Assembly: GCA_015698045.1 (NCBI GenBank)
Contig: BLAL01000011.1
Coordinates: 1,490,501 to 1,554,500 of the forward strand
DNA length: 64,000 nucleotides
Direction of reading: 5' to 3'
DNA from: Rhizophagus clarus
Lineage: Eukaryota; Glomeromycota; Glomeromycetes; Glomerales; Glomeraceae
Part shown: positions 12,501 to 25,554 of the stretch, piece after piece
Numbering within the stretch: the first letter of the stretch is position 1
Layout: each line of letters opens with the position of its first letter
Made by a program: the position numbers and the translations under genes
Notes under the pieces: model-generated
The model's database searches: none
Told to the model about the DNA's origin: nothing
Seen by the model: only the letters and a program-made list of their open reading frames with translations

Positions 12501-13058
12501 GAAAAAATCTTGAGTAAAATTAGAGAAGTGCAAAATGAGTTACAAAATAAACTAGAAGATGCCATGAAAAAATCTATGAATGATGCATATTCGAGTAAGT
12601 ATTAAAAATTAAAAAAAAAATTTCCTTTAAAAACGTTAACAAAATGGGATCTCTTTTTTTCATTTATAGATGCTATATCAGAATCCGATTGGCAATCAAT
12701 GAAATCTTGTTTAATTAATTATGTTGCAACTAATAAAACGCAAATATTTGAAGATACTATAAATGGATTCAAGGAACAAATTTCGGTATCAATCGATGAT
12801 ATACAAGAATATATTATCGGTACTGTATTTATTACATTAAATGAAAATATTGAAAGTGATTATGCATGTTTTTGGGAGACTAGTAGACAACCTAATGTTG
12901 GAGAAAATAATTTTAAAATGTTTCTTAATGAAATTGTTGACAAATTAAATTTAATTCAACAAAATTTAAACGAGCAATTATCAAAAAGGGAAGCGAATAA
13001 TGAAGAGGTGGCTTTCGTTAAAGGAAAATCGAAGAGACAAGTGAAAGTAGAAAATTAA
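9545..13058 (+). CDS. Large P-loop GTPase of the SLIP-GC (NUGGC)-like family
   Basis: The protein resembles the vertebrate nuclear GTPase SLIP-GC and its dynamin-like relatives. The first intron splits the Walker A motif, which reads GNTGSGKSSLINALI after joining 9878 to 9942. Switch I shows TDGSGEACTT. G3 is ILVDVPGNGDVNEGRNQIAK, followed by DHIWIVSDIRRATSEK, a stretch characteristic of SLIP-GC proteins. FICTNSD is a plausible G4. After this come long charged helical regions (EDD/KEK-rich, about 11140-12000) suggesting a coiled-coil stalk, and a C-terminal helical domain ending GKSKRQVKVEN. About nine exons are inferred, with clear junctions at 9878/9942, 10005/10086 and 10261/10335. The ATG at 9545 gives a Ser/Asn-rich leader of about 35 residues. 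The biological role in fungi is unknown to me. The gene looks intact. Confidence 0.75.
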
Positions 13059-14319
13059 TCCATTGTGGCACAACTTTGTTGTACAAACAAATCCAGAATA
13101 TACCATATATATTTTACAATGTGTGTTTTGTTTCACATTCAAAAAAAAAAAAGGAAGGAACCCATGCAAAATAAAAACAATTATGGGAAATGATTTTGTT
13201 AAATTTTTAAGGATCATTAGAATTACCGTATTAGAAATGGTATTTGTTGTATAGTATATATTAATTTTTTCTCTTTCTTATGAGAAACTGGTTATCATAA
13301 ATCATAGTTAGAGCAAATCATCGTGAGGCGGATCATTAAATGATGGAAAGAAATTGTATTGTACTGTTTCTTTATGTAATAAATTCCGTTGTTTTTCTTT
13401 ATGTAGACATTTATGTACATCAAGTTGTTAGTAACTATACTGCGGTCCATAGAGTTCATAGAAACTACACTATAAAAAAACGTTTTTTTACTATACCCAT
13501 ATAAAATTCTATTTATGGATAAAAAATTAGTGTATCCAACAAATCTAACCAATCGTTATTTAATTAAACATCGTAAAAAAAAAAACTTTTCATTATATGG
13601 GATAATATGGGATAAAAGGATGTTCCATTGAACGAATGATCGTACACTACGATATTTTTCTTTTTTTTTCTCGCGATTTCATACTTACATAGTATTACTC
13701 CGATAGTTTATTTTTCATTGTTGTGCCAATAATAAATATATTGTATTTTTATTTATCATAATTTGGTTTTTTTTTTCATTTCATTTTTCCCAAATGTAGT
13801 GTCACATTAATCGATTTTCTTTTAAGACTTTTAAAAGTTTGTTCAAAGATTACACGACATTTTAATTTGAAATTTTTTACTCTAACTACAAACTATATAT
13901 TAAAAATATGCGAACATTGTAAAAAAAAAAAACAAATATATAATTTTCTTTTTTTTTTGTAAAACTGTGTAAAATGTGATAATATTGTGCAAAATGGAAT
14001 AATAAAAAAAAAAAAATTTTTTTTTTCTTTGTTTTTTTTTCTTTTTATTTGTTTTTTTTTTGATTAAATGTCTTTTTATATTATATTAATATACATGCAT
14101 GTATAAATAAGTACAAAATTTAATTTTGAAAAAGAAAGTTAAAATACATATGTAAGTGAGATATAAGTAAATATAACACGAAAGAGTTGAACCAATGCAA
14201 ATGATTGTATGTTAACAAAAAAAAAAAAAAACAATAATAATTTACAAAGTAGTTTAAGGAATTGAAATAATATACAATGAAAAGGATGGTTTTTTTTAAA
14301 GACTCGCAAACTCGTAGTG
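13059..14319. other. Intergenic region between convergent genes
   Basis: AT-rich sequence between the GTPase gene (plus) and the membrane-protein gene (minus), presumably containing both 3' untranslated regions. Long A and T runs lie at about 13919-14060 and 14218-14231. Short open frames here lack any recognisable similarity. Confidence 0.5.
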
Positions 14320-15036
14320 TTAATAAAATTTTCCCTTAGTTTTATTAAGAGCAACAGCAACATATGCTATTAGAGTAGTAATGATCAATAAATTAAATAA
14401 ACATCTTTGAGCCCATTTTAATCTTCCAGTATTATATCTTCCATTATTATTATTATTATTATTATTTGCATTTTCTTCATTTGTGGTTGTTCCTTGTTCT
14501 TGATCACGATATCTATATTCGTTACCAAGAAAAATGTAAAGAGTACCAATTAACCATAATGGCCATATTAAAAAACCATAAACATAGAATGATTTTGTTA
14601 TAGGCCAATATTCCTGTGGTAATATTGGAGCTTCTAGATGAACTAAAGATTCGATAAGTTCTCTGTCTCTTGAAAGTCTAGAAGGTTCCCCTTCTTGTAA
14701 TTCTAAATCATTTTGATCGAATGGATATGTTGGTGGCATATCTCTTATCACTATTGAGTAAGAAGGTAAGTATTCAGAAGCTGCAGATGTTGGAGATGAT
14801 GATGATGGGATTGAAGTTGTAGCACGAATGCGAGCGAATGCTCTTTGCGGTATTGTTGGAAATGTTACATTTCGTGATGAACTTTCTGAAGTCATATTTG
14901 AGTTAGATAATGATTCAGTATGTTGACGAAGTTCTTCTTGTGTTTGTGTTGGTTGTTGTGCATTGGAGATTGAATTTTGATTTGCAATTTGAATGTTTAA
15001 ATTTTGGGTATCTGAAGATGATTCAGATGATGCCAT
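14320..15036 (-). CDS. Small fungal membrane protein, Ser-rich N-terminus and two C-terminal spans
   Basis: A single-exon frame of 238 residues starts at the ATG at 15034-15036. The first 100 residues are rich in Ser, Gln, Asn and Thr and are probably disordered. YWPITKSFYVYGFLIWPLWLIGT and its continuation form one hydrophobic segment, and a second follows near the end (CLFNLLIITTLIAYVAVAL). A short Asn run lies between them. The WPLW motif between a tail and paired spans recalls conserved fungal plasma-membrane or endomembrane proteins of unknown function, but I cannot name the family. Topology and role are inferred only. The gene appears intact; no signal peptide is seen, so the first span would act as the signal anchor. 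Confidence 0.7.
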   Translation of the reverse strand: MASSESSSDTQNLNIQIANQNSISNAQQPTQTQEELRQHTESLSNSNMTSESSSRNVTFPTIPQRAFARIRATTSIPSSSSPTSAASEYLPSYSIVIRDMPPTYPFDQNDLELQEGEPSRLSRDRELIESLVHLEAPILPQEYWPITKSFYVYGFLIWPLWLIGTLYIFLGNEYRYRDQEQGTTTNEENANNNNNNNNGRYNTGRLKWAQRCLFNLLIITTLIAYVAVALNKTKGKFY

Positions 15037-18000
15037 GGTTTTTTAATTAAATATTTTTTTTTTTTTTGCTATTATGAAAAGAGGGGAAAAATTAAAAAGA
15101 TGAATTAAACGGAAACGGTGAAATAGATACGGGAATAGAGTGTATTTATAAATGAAAAATTTTTTTGTGTTAAAAAATGTCGGAAAAACGTAAAATAGTG
15201 AAATAATAAGATAAGGTAAGAATAAAATTATTGAGATGACAATAATTTATTGTTTTCGTTACAACAATGAAAATAATGGAATTGTGTTTAAACAACGGGG
15301 AATAGGAGAAAATAAATTTCAAAAAAAAGGTTTTTTCTCCGTCTTTTACACTTTTATTATTATCACACAGGTTCTACTAATGGAACTTTAGAACCTTATT
15401 TTTTTTTTGTTCCTTATAAGAATGTGACGGTCGGACGTTTATAATTTTTAATTATGTAATTGATAAGAAAAAATGTTACAATGCGCTTGTTTTAATCCTT
15501 TGATTCCCTTTGAAATAATATTTTTCGTTGTTTTATTAGTGATCAGATAAATTTGATTGGATAAAGTAATTTATTATTATTTAAGCAATGAGATATTATT
15601 GGTCAAATAATTTAAAACCAATTCCTCGTGTTTTTCTAAAAAAAAATAAGAAATATGATTTTGATTGATATTTTTGATGGACTGAAAATTCTTCTTTTAG
15701 TCCTTCTTTCTTTCCTTAAAAAGAGAGAGGAAGAGAAGAGACCGTAACTAAATTAATAGTTATGTGTATATATATATTTTATTTAAGGATAGACTTTTTT
15801 TTTAAAGAAAGTTTTTTATCCGTTAAATAAATTTCAATTATAAATTTTTTTAAAAAAAAAGAAATCAGATTTTTTTTTATCGAGGTGGATATTAAAAAAA
15901 AAATAAAGTGATGCTTATATATATTTTTATAAAATAATTTTATTATAACGAGTAAAAAAAGAAAAAAACGTGTGGTACTGTATTGGGAAATAATGCAGCA
16001 ATAAATAAAATATATAAAAAAAAAAAAAAGAATGTTGCTTATTCACATATTGGTTGGACGAAAAATATATATATATATATATATATTTTGTTTCAAACTT
16101 GGTAAATTATAATATTTCAATGATACATTACAATATTCATTTATAACTACAAAGAAAATGTCCTTTGTTCTGTGCCTTTGTGATACTGTTTATCAAATTC
16201 CGTTGTGTTTGATTAGATAATTAGAATTTTATTTATTACTGCGGTAAAAAGAAAAGATTCGGAAGAAAAAGTCTCGAATTTGAATCGAAAAAAAAATTAT
16301 ATATATGTATATATAATATATAATAAGAAATGTAAATAAATTTATATGCAAACAATTATTATTAATAAGTATTTTATAGTCTATCGTTTGAATGTGACTG
16401 GTACAACAATTAAATGAAATAAGAGTGGTTAAAAAAATTATACATTGATCTTATAATTCATAAATATTTATTTATTATTGACTCTAATTAATAGTTTTAT
16501 GATAAACTGATCAGGGTATGAAATGATCTTTTATTGATTTAGGTTAAATGGGCATTTAAAATTTTAATCATTAATATTAGAATTTAAAGTAAAAAAAAAA
16601 AATAACATTCGGACTTGTATACGGACTTGTATTCGGATTTATATTCCACATTTGTTATTAAAACCTAAAAATAACAATTAAATAAAATAACATTTATTTT
16701 TAATCAATCTATTTATCCGCATTAATAAATAAATAATTTCTTATCTTAATTAAAAAAACAAACAAAGACATAATTTTTAACAAATAAAATTACATTAGAG
16801 TGTTATAACAAAGAAAATGAAGATTTAAATAAAAATAAAATCCGATTATTTTGATCATTTTAAATAATGAAATACAAGATAGTTTTTACATGTTATCAAA
16901 TAATTTCTGTGACATGAATACATGATTCGCGATTTTCAACAACTTTTGAATCGTCACACATGTAATTATACCTACATTTAATTACGCGTTCATGCGTAAA
17001 AGTTTAATAAATTTAAAGTATCATTAATATTAATGACATATATTGTAAACTATATACTGTCATCAAATACATCAAAATACGGTAAAAAAAAAAACCAATG
17101 AATGGTTAGACAAGTTCAATACCATTATATATTATAATAATAGTAATTATTTACATGAATTTATTTATTTTTTTTTTATTGTATATCAAGTATGTTTAAG
17201 TATATTAGAAGTATATTGGAAGTATATTGGAAGTATATTAAAAGTATATTAGACGTTTATGATCATTTCTTTAATATCCTCTTTCAATGATAAAGAATTA
17301 AGTTTTTATCATTAGCAAATGTTTCAAAGGGGATGTGTACTGTATGTCATATGCCAAAATATGAATAAAAAATAATAAAAATAGATAATATAATACAAGA
17401 AAAAAATAACTTTAAATAAACTTTAAATAACCTTTGTGAAAAGGGAAGTAATTTTATGCCATTCGCAGCTCAGATGATATTTTAATACTCTTATTCATAC
17501 ATAATACTTTAATACTTGCATTGCGTAATTAAAAAATTATGAATCGATCAAAGTTTGACGATCTTAGAAGTAACCTAATTTATACACGCACATTTATAGA
17601 CAAAGAAAAAAAAAACATGTACCAGGCATGATGTTACCAATAAGTAATTGAAAATTGAAATGCTCCCAAAAATGAAAATGATTTCTTTTGTTTCACTTTA
17701 TGTAACACGTTACACACATTAAATGAAATATTCTTAGTTACATTTAATTACAAGGTGAACTTTGTTTACATTATGGATATATTTAGATCACCCGAGAATT
17801 TTAATTTTCAATATACATTGAGAAATCATTTTCCGAGAACCTGGTATTTTGTGTAATTCATTGGTTTTCTCATACGTAAAATTCTCCTGTTGGGTGCTTT
17901 GGTTTAATACCAACTTATTATACAGTATCTATTCGTAAAATGGTCCATTGTTTCGCTTTTTAATCAAGGTCATTTAATAAAAATAGAAGATTTATCTGAT

Positions 18001-18699
18001 AAAATATGGTAATGATTATTCTCGCGGAGAAGAGAATTACATGTCCGATAAATTTTTTATTTAATTGATATTATATCTCATTTTATTTTATAAGCGGAAA
18101 AAAGAGAATTACATTTCCGGAAAATCGTCCATTTAGAAGGTTGATTGTTTGAATCTTTCGATAAATAAATTAAAAGAGGGAGACCAATTAGATCATTTAC
18201 TTGTTTATAATATAATTGCGCGTGTAATTATCATAGAAATCATACCAATTATTTTTATGATAAATTCATCTCTAAATTTATTCCATACATATCTTCAACA
18301 TTTTAATACGACTTTAAACTAATTAACGTTTAAATTATATTAAAAGTTTCAGCATACAGTATTTATTTATTCTACTAAAAATAAAAATAAGTAAATCTTT
18401 TTAAAAATAGATCATTTAAAATCTATTTACATTTTTATATAATAATATAATACAAAGTAATATACTGTATGTATTCTAGAATAAATTCTCAATTGAAATG
18501 AATAATCAGAAGGAAAAAAAAGTTTCTTTTCTTATTGAGAAAAAAAAAAAAAAAATTTCGCGTTATAAAATAAAAATAAAAAATATGTATATATATATAT
18601 ATATATAAAAAAAGCACAAAATAAAATAATAAAATAAAATAATAAATATATCTTGTATTCTACATTGAAAAATAATAATAAAAAAATAAAATAAAATAA

Positions 18700-18731
<32 letters not shown>

Positions 18732-18861
18732 TTAATATTATTCTAACACAATTATCTAAGTTATGACTATTCAAATTTCTATTTATTCACTTTCTTAAAA
18801 TAACTTTTATTATGCTGCTGCTTGTAAGTAATATTTAAAAGTCTATTAAAGAAAAAATTGA
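15037..18861. other. Gene-free AT-rich region
   Basis: About 3.8 kb between two minus-strand genes. It carries A/T runs, (TA)n stretches near 16064-16086, 16303-16325 and 18590-18733, and an 11-base tandem repeat near 17188-17252, listed separately. One low-complexity minus-strand frame at 18532-18774 is built from TA repeats and is not a gene. The left end should contain the promoter of the membrane-protein gene and the right end the 3' region of the myotubularin gene. Confidence 0.5.
17188..17252. repeat. 11-base tandem repeat, about six units
   Basis: Near-identical units of the form AAGTATATTRG follow each other without spacers from about 17188 to 17252. The first unit is the most diverged (AAGTATGTTTA). 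This is a short minisatellite in non-coding sequence. Confidence 0.8.
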
Positions 18862-21800
18862 TCACGGAGAAGAAAGAGGATCAACGTTATACAAAGGATG
18901 TGGTAATTCTTTCATTTTGTCTTGTGGTTTTAGAATTGAAGGAGAATTCTGTATTGAAGGTGTACTCAATGGTGAATTATTCTTACTTCCTCCTAAACTC
19001 ATATTTGCGCCTATGCTATTGGATCTTGAAGGTGAATTTGAACTATTACTGCTATTATTACCACTACTACCAAAATTTAGTCCTAATCCTAATCCACTTG
19101 GATTTATACTTGTATTTGTTGCTATCATTAATGATTTTTCTAATTCATTTAATCCATTTATTTTCGATTTGGGTGATGATGAACCACTATCATAACCATT
19201 CGATAATAATGGTTTTTCATAAATTGGAGTACTACTACCCGAATTTGTATGTAAACGTGGTGATGTAGGTGGTGTGGTTCTTATACCCAAAGAAGGAAAC
19301 GAGTTACGGTTACTTTCTTTTTTTGATGATAAATATGGTACTGGAAAAGATTTCCCATTGGAATTATTAATTTCGATAATTTCATTATTATTGTTCACAG
19401 TACTTCCAAATGATATCATCTCCCTTATTTTTGGAGTCCCCGGAGTTCCCGGAGTACTTGGTGTACTAGATTTGTTATTATAATCACTTTCTTCTAATTC
19501 TTCTTTAGGCGTAGTAATTCCATTATCTCCATTGATATTTTTGATAGATGGACTATTACTGTCTAAATCTAAATTAATTTTATTTGCCATGTTAGCTACA
19601 TTTGTAGCTACATTTGATACATTTGAATAAACACTTTTAAATGCGGTTTTAAACATATCTTGTATATTTGTCTCCTTATCTTCTTCAAAAAAGGGTATAT
19701 CCTTTTTAATGATATAATCATTACTCTTATCGTTCCACGGATCCGATCCTATATCAATATCACTTGTGGTTTTTCCGATAGGTGAAGATATAGATATGTT
19801 TGATATAATTGGTGTGGTATTCCAAATTTCATTATCATTATTACTGTTTGCAACTTCCACGGCTCCAAGAGGATCCGTCATAATACTTGGTGACCCTAAT
19901 TTTGGCGATGAATTATTATCTGATCTCCATCTTAATCTTGCTCCAAATCCTTCTTCCGATTTTTCTTCACTCATTTCTTCTCTATTTCCATTTAACTCTT
20001 CATCATCTCTTTTAAATAATTTTGCCCAATATTTAAGATTTTTCGTGTCAGGATATAGTACTCCCATGTCTTCTTTTGAAGTTCGATCTTCTTCCTCTCC
20101 ACAATAATGTGGATTTAAATATAGTTCTCTATCACTATTAAAATAATCCCATACACTATAAGTCTTTTTAGTGACATTATATTCTTTTCTTTCTTTTTCG
20201 CAATTGAATAAGAATGTACCAAATTGACATGAGTAACAATGGTAATGTAATCCTATCAAAAAGTCTTCATTGAATTCAAACCGTGTTGGATTTTGTTGAA
20301 ATAATTGATAAATACAATCTAAGAATTGATGAAAAACAGGTGATATTTCACGAACATGTGATTGTTTGTAAAATTTGTTTTGTACCGAATTAAATGCCGA
20401 CCCTGCAGCATTCGTGTTTGACATATTAACGAAATATCTCTCATTTGACAGATGTCCTGATCGGTCACTAAATTTATGTCCAAATGACACCCATTCTTTT
20501 TCAACTAGTACTTGAAATCCACGAAAAGTACGATAATATGGGTCCAAGCATAACTCTGAAATCGAAGTTAATTGCGCTGTTCGATCCCATCCATCTGAAC
20601 AATGTATGAGTACGTGTGAAGCATTGACATTTACAGTCTTAATGATTTCATATGTTGAAGCTAATAAAGTACTAATATGTTTAAGCCAATTAGATTTATC
20701 TAATTGATACTTCTTTATAGGTGATCCTTGTGAATCCGCTATCTGCAAGACTAAAAATATTTTTTAGATAAGAATAAAACCAACAATTATCCAATTTAAT
20801 AAAAATCAACACCTACTATCTACTATTTTATTCAAACTTTCTCTCATTACATGAATATTTTCAATACCCATGAACTTCCTTTCACAATTCTTATAGTGTT
20901 CTGTATTTTCCGATCCAGCTCCCATTGCTGTATTGGCAAATGCATTCGCTGTTGGCCGCGCATCAATAATCAAATTACGTAAAGTCGATCCATATACAGG
21001 TCTTCCGTTGGGTGAAACGGTTAAATTAGATTCAAAAATAGCTTGAATAAGTTTCTCATCTTGTATTGAACGTTTTTTTTGAATTCCAACCATCGGCTGA
21101 CTGGATCGCGTTATTGTAGCCTAAATATCACATTAATAAATAAGAATCTATAAATGAAAGCAACGTATCAAAATGAAAAAAAATATTTCTACCTTATTGT
21201 GATGTAAATAACTTAACGTCGGTATGCGAGATTTACTTCGAAATTTAGCTGCATGATTCAAAACAGTATCACTAATTTTATAAGGGACAACCAACATGCA
21301 CGGGTAAGTAGGACATAACTAAAAAAAAAAAATAATAATAATTGTTAAAATGATTTATTTTAAATAAATAGGTAAATAAAATAAATTAAAGGATTTGCAT
21401 ACTGTATAGTTTTCGTTTACATCTGAAAATCTCCATGCACTTGATTTGGTACAAACACCCATTCGAGTAAATTCTTTGCGTTTATCATAGACTTCCCATC
21501 CATCTTTGCATTTGAATTCTTTCTCTGGTTTATAGTAAAACGCATAAAGCTGACTAATAGAGCCTTTTCCCATGAAATAGTATAATTGTATTAAAGAGAT
21601 TTGTTTGTTGAAATAATTCGAAATATGATAATGAATAGTTAACAGGAAAGAATAATAGAAATCGGAAAAAGCCTCAGTTTTTCCAATTTAAGAATTAACG
21701 CATTGTATAACTAAAATATATATAATATAACGTACTGATACAAGTTAACTTTTGTATGGTATCAAAAACGTCGATCGCTTCTTTCTCTACTGGTACCGAT

Positions 21801-22288
21801 ATCGTAACAAAGATGAAGTTGCGGCACTTTATGAGTAAAGGCCAGTATCTTGGCTCTGAACTTGACGAAGTTGGCGGACGACGCTCAACAGTATGGATAA
21901 TTGGATATGAAATCTATCAAAAAACATTTTGAAAATTAATTTAATATACGATATACTGCGCCTTAAGTAATTTGTTTGGTTTCTCGTAATCATTTTAATC
22001 GGTTTTAATTATTGAATAAAGCAAAAAATCTCACATACCCACAACTCTTCTTTATTGTTCGAATATTTGAAAATCATTTGGTGCGTTGTCAAATGAAGTG
22101 TACCCACAACCACTTCGCGCGATTTTTCAAGTTGTACATTTTCGACCTATACCATTCGCCACATATCAAAAACAACACCATCAAAAACCATGAGCAATTA
22201 ATAAAAGCAAGAATTTTTCACGTAAAGGTTTCCTTCTAGTTTAAGTTCCTGCATGATGGCGAACCTTTGTGATCTTAAGGAAATCCAT
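18862..22288 (-). CDS. Myotubularin-family phosphoinositide 3-phosphatase
   Basis: The enzyme should remove the 3-phosphate from PI3P and PI(3,5)P2 on endosomal membranes, like yeast Ymr1. The N-terminal PH-GRAM domain is spread over small exons: MDFLKITK (ATG at 22286-22288), then VENVQLEKSREVVVGTLHLT, then YPIIHTVERRPP, then SISQLYAFYYKP. The phosphatase domain includes KDGWEVYDKRKEFTRMGV, ATITRSSQPMVG, LIIDARPTANAFANTAMGAG, and the active-site CX5R motif HCSDGWDRT in the last exon, so it looks catalytically competent. YRTFRGFQVLVEKEW and FGHKFSDR are typical of the family. The C-terminal 350 or so residues are Ser/Asn/Pro-rich and look disordered; no FYVE domain is seen. About seven exons are inferred, including an intron at about 20749-20811. 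It shares an upstream region of about 450 bases with the divergent ABC ATPase gene. Confidence 0.9.
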
Positions 22289-22739
22289 GCTGGTCGTATT
22301 AAACGGGGTTTGTTTATGTCGACCGATCGCTCTGTGAACTAACTTTCTAACTCTAAGGTGCTTCAACTTGACTGTTTTGTTTTTCCGAAATAAAAATGGG
22401 ATTTTTTTTTTTTTTTTAGATTATTCGGAGTAATATGGTTACTACAGTTTCTACCATAAAGGAGGCTTCATTCGACCAAAAAAAGTAATGAGTTAAGCCC
22501 AACTCAGTCAATAGGTAGTACGCAAATTACGCATATCATATTGCCTTATGTTTAAAGTGCGGATAATTCTTACTGAATCTAGAAATTACAAACATTCACC
22601 CAAACTTTATTTATTCTATTATTCCATTGTTCCAATTCCGTGAAAAACATTTATTCGTTTGATAAGGTCATAAACTGGAATTGTTTTTCTTTAAAATATT
22701 TCAAGTTCTCCTCGAAAAAAAATCAAAAATAACCTCAAT
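22289..22739. promoter_or_regulatory. Shared divergent upstream region
   Basis: The 451 bases separate the start of the myotubularin gene (minus) from the start of the ABC ATPase gene (plus), so both promoters must lie here. I see no defined TATA element or operator that I could support beyond general AT-richness and a T run near 22406-22419. Confidence 0.5.
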
Positions 22740-23862
22740 ATGAATTTTAGAATAGAAGATCTTTATAAACTGAAATCTGACGGAACTTTTTTGTTTAGGG
22801 ATATTTCGTTTTCTCTGAAAAAGGGTGATATTTTGACCATTTCTGGGCCAAGTGGTGTTGGGTAGGTACTTCAGAATAATTATGCTCATGTAGAAATTTG
22901 ATTATAATTATGTAATATTTTACTAAAAGAATATTGGTAAAATTATTTAAAAGGAAGACGACATTACTAAAATGCATTGCGCAGCTGGCCATATATGAAG
23001 GAGGTGATATTTATTTGAACGATAGGTAAGTGTAAATAGATTTGAATTAAAGTAATCATATGGTTCCATCGTGATCGATCTAATTCATCGAATTTAATAG
23101 GACTCCGGAAGAATACGGAATTCCCGTTTGGAGAACTCGTGTTATGTATGTTCCACAGAGAACTCGTATGTATTCTCATTGAATTTCAAATTCGAGTAAG
23201 AATCATTATTAAAATTATTATAATTATCATAAATAATTTGTTTTTTCAGCCGTAATGACAGGTACCCCGATGGAATTCTATAGAAAAATGACAAAATTTA
23301 ACGCACAGAAAACGACTTATCACGATGATCCTGTAATTAAATTTTCATTATCTATTCAATATACTTTGTTTCTCGCTCAATTATGTTAATCATATTTTGT
23401 CTTATTTAAAATTTTAAAAGATTGAAATTTCTCAAAAGTAAGTTGAATCTTAAATTCGGATCTTGATATTCACGTTTATTCGTATTAATTTTTAAATTTC
23501 TTTAGATGGGATATCAGAGAAGAATTGTGGGACAAGCAATGGAATCAATTATCAGGAGGGGAAACTCAGCGTATTTCGTTAGCAATCTCTTTGTCTTGTA
23601 AACCTGACGTGTTACTCCTTGACGGTAGATATTAAAATATGAAACATTTTTGAAATAAAACTTTTCTAAGAAATTTTCTTTCATAATAGAACCTACCTCT
23701 GCTCTTGATCCAACCACTACTCTGTTAGTTGAAGAAACACTTAAAGAACACACGTGTATAATGGTGACGCATAATCCAGAACAAGAAGGTCGTATCTCAA
23801 CAAATGCTTTTAAATTGAATCATTATAATGAAAATCAGGATGTGTTAGTGCAATTAGATTAA
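22740..23862 (+). CDS. Small ABC transporter ATP-binding protein, FetA/STAR1-like
   Basis: The spliced protein of roughly 240 residues is a single nucleotide-binding domain with no membrane segments. It has Walker A GPSGVGKTTLLKC, assembled across an intron at 22862 to about 22953, then [11 protein letters not shown] and VMYVPQRT (Q-loop). The signature is [13 protein letters not shown], Walker [17 protein letters not shown], and the switch His is in [10 protein letters not shown]. The order and length match E. coli FetA (YbbL), which pairs with permease FetB in iron-stress export, and plant STAR1, which pairs with STAR2/ALS3. No permease gene is present in this window, so the partner must lie elsewhere. 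About six exons are inferred. The protein ends LVQLD at 23862. The substrate in this fungus is unknown. Confidence 0.8.
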
Positions 23863-25554
23863 TATTAATGTATGTTTAAGTCAAGTTATGGATTAGGACC
23901 TATTATTGATTAATAATAATGACGATAATAACAATAATCATAATCATAATTAGGTATAGACTATAGACCTTTTCCATTCATCAAGAACTTGAAAGAAAGC
24001 TAATTTATCGATAATATATGAAATCTTTCAGGTAGTAATTATAGTTTGAAGTTATTATTCTTATTTATTGGTTTGTTAATTTTATTAATTTATATTATAG
24101 CCTGTATGTTTAAATTCCAACTAATTAATGATATAGTGTTTCATCAGCCAATTCTGGATATTTGATTTTGAAAGTTCATAATAAAATTGTGAACATTTAG
24201 GTCAATTTGAAGGTTTATGAAGTAAGATTTGGTGGAATTGAAAAAATTTATAATGTACCGTTTCCTAACGAATCCCCAACGCGCTGATTACATGCATTTT
24301 CGATAAATATTTTCCCGCGCGTTTTCTAGATACTATAACAAGTCTGTAACTTGTTCTCGTTCATTGTTTTTTTTGAATTCATCACATTGCATATATATCT
24401 ACTAATTAAATAGTTAGATCATAATAATGTAATCACAATGATTACATCATTCTGCACAACTGCACAACTATGGATAGCAGGCTTCAGCCCTGGTTATTTA
24501 TTAATTTGAAATTCTAACTATATCACGTGATAATTTGAAAGTTTTATTTTCTTGGCGTATATCGAAGGTTCCATTGGTCTGGATCGCAAAAGTCTGGTTA
24601 AAATTATCCTAATTTAGAATTTTATACAATGGTGAAATAGTGTGACTCAGCAAGATCTTATCCATCTAATTGAGCCATACAAAATAGGCAATTGATTGAA
24701 TAAGGGGATTTCATAATTGGCTTCAAAAAATGTTCATTCAATATTTTTCTCGAATGTGCGATGTTCAATGTGTTACTTATTTGTAAAACCCTTTATCAAA
24801 ATTTCGAAAATTCATTTTAGAATCGATAGCAGGTTATCACATTCAAATGCAGCACGCGAATTATAATGCTTAGTAAAATGTTTAGAATTTATTGTTTCAT
24901 ATGTGGCGGTGTCTTGAATTATACTCCGAATGTCATATGACCGTATGGCCTAACGTATATTATAGGTTTTGAAGTTGGTACAACCAATACCCTTTTTATT
25001 AATAAGTATGTAGTTAATAAATAGCTAATAGGCTCTCTCCAAATATAGATAATGCCAAGAAATCGGTCAGTTCTAAAGAAGATGCCAAGACTTGGTGTTA
25101 CTGTGAACTTAATGACAATCTGTTTTGTGTCGCGAATTCTCTTCAAAAAGTTGGTGCGCGATTCCCACTATAGGTATTAAAAAAATTAAAAAGAATCGAC
25201 CCCTATAACTAATTTTTTTTTTTTTAAAAAAAAAAAAAAGAAAATTCTTGAATTGGTATATATATATTTTTTTTTATTTTAATCCTCTTTTTTTCCGTTC
25301 AATTTTAAATATTAATAATTCTAATTATGATTTAAAGAAATCAACATTTCTGATCGCGCCTTATTCATTGTATTTGTTAGATAAACAATCGAATCAAATC
25401 ATTCATTTTTCGGTTGATATTAGAACTTTATAATATAAATATATCTGTTATTTTTCCATTTTGAAATATTCTTCTATAATGTAAGTTGTATTTAAAAAGA
25501 ACAAAAACCTCAAAATTATTTTGTTAATTTTCATTTTTTTCTTTAGCTCAAACC
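23863..25554. other. Intergenic region with probable 5' UTR intron
   Basis: No gene was found in about 1.7 kb. The right end probably carries the promoter and 5' leader of the glyoxalase II-like gene: a GTAAGT at about 25482 and a pyrimidine-rich acceptor CTTTAG at 25541-25546 suggest a leader intron ending eight bases before the start codon. A frame at 25248-25433 reads as low-complexity and ends before this intron. Confidence 0.45.

Noticed and set aside
18532-18774. 80-residue minus-strand open frame
   Set aside because: It is made of TA and A runs giving Tyr/Ile/Phe repeats, with no gene-like composition.
18858-20107. Several plus-strand frames across the myotubularin gene
   Set aside because: They are antisense shadows of the Ser/Asn-rich tail and last exon of the real gene.
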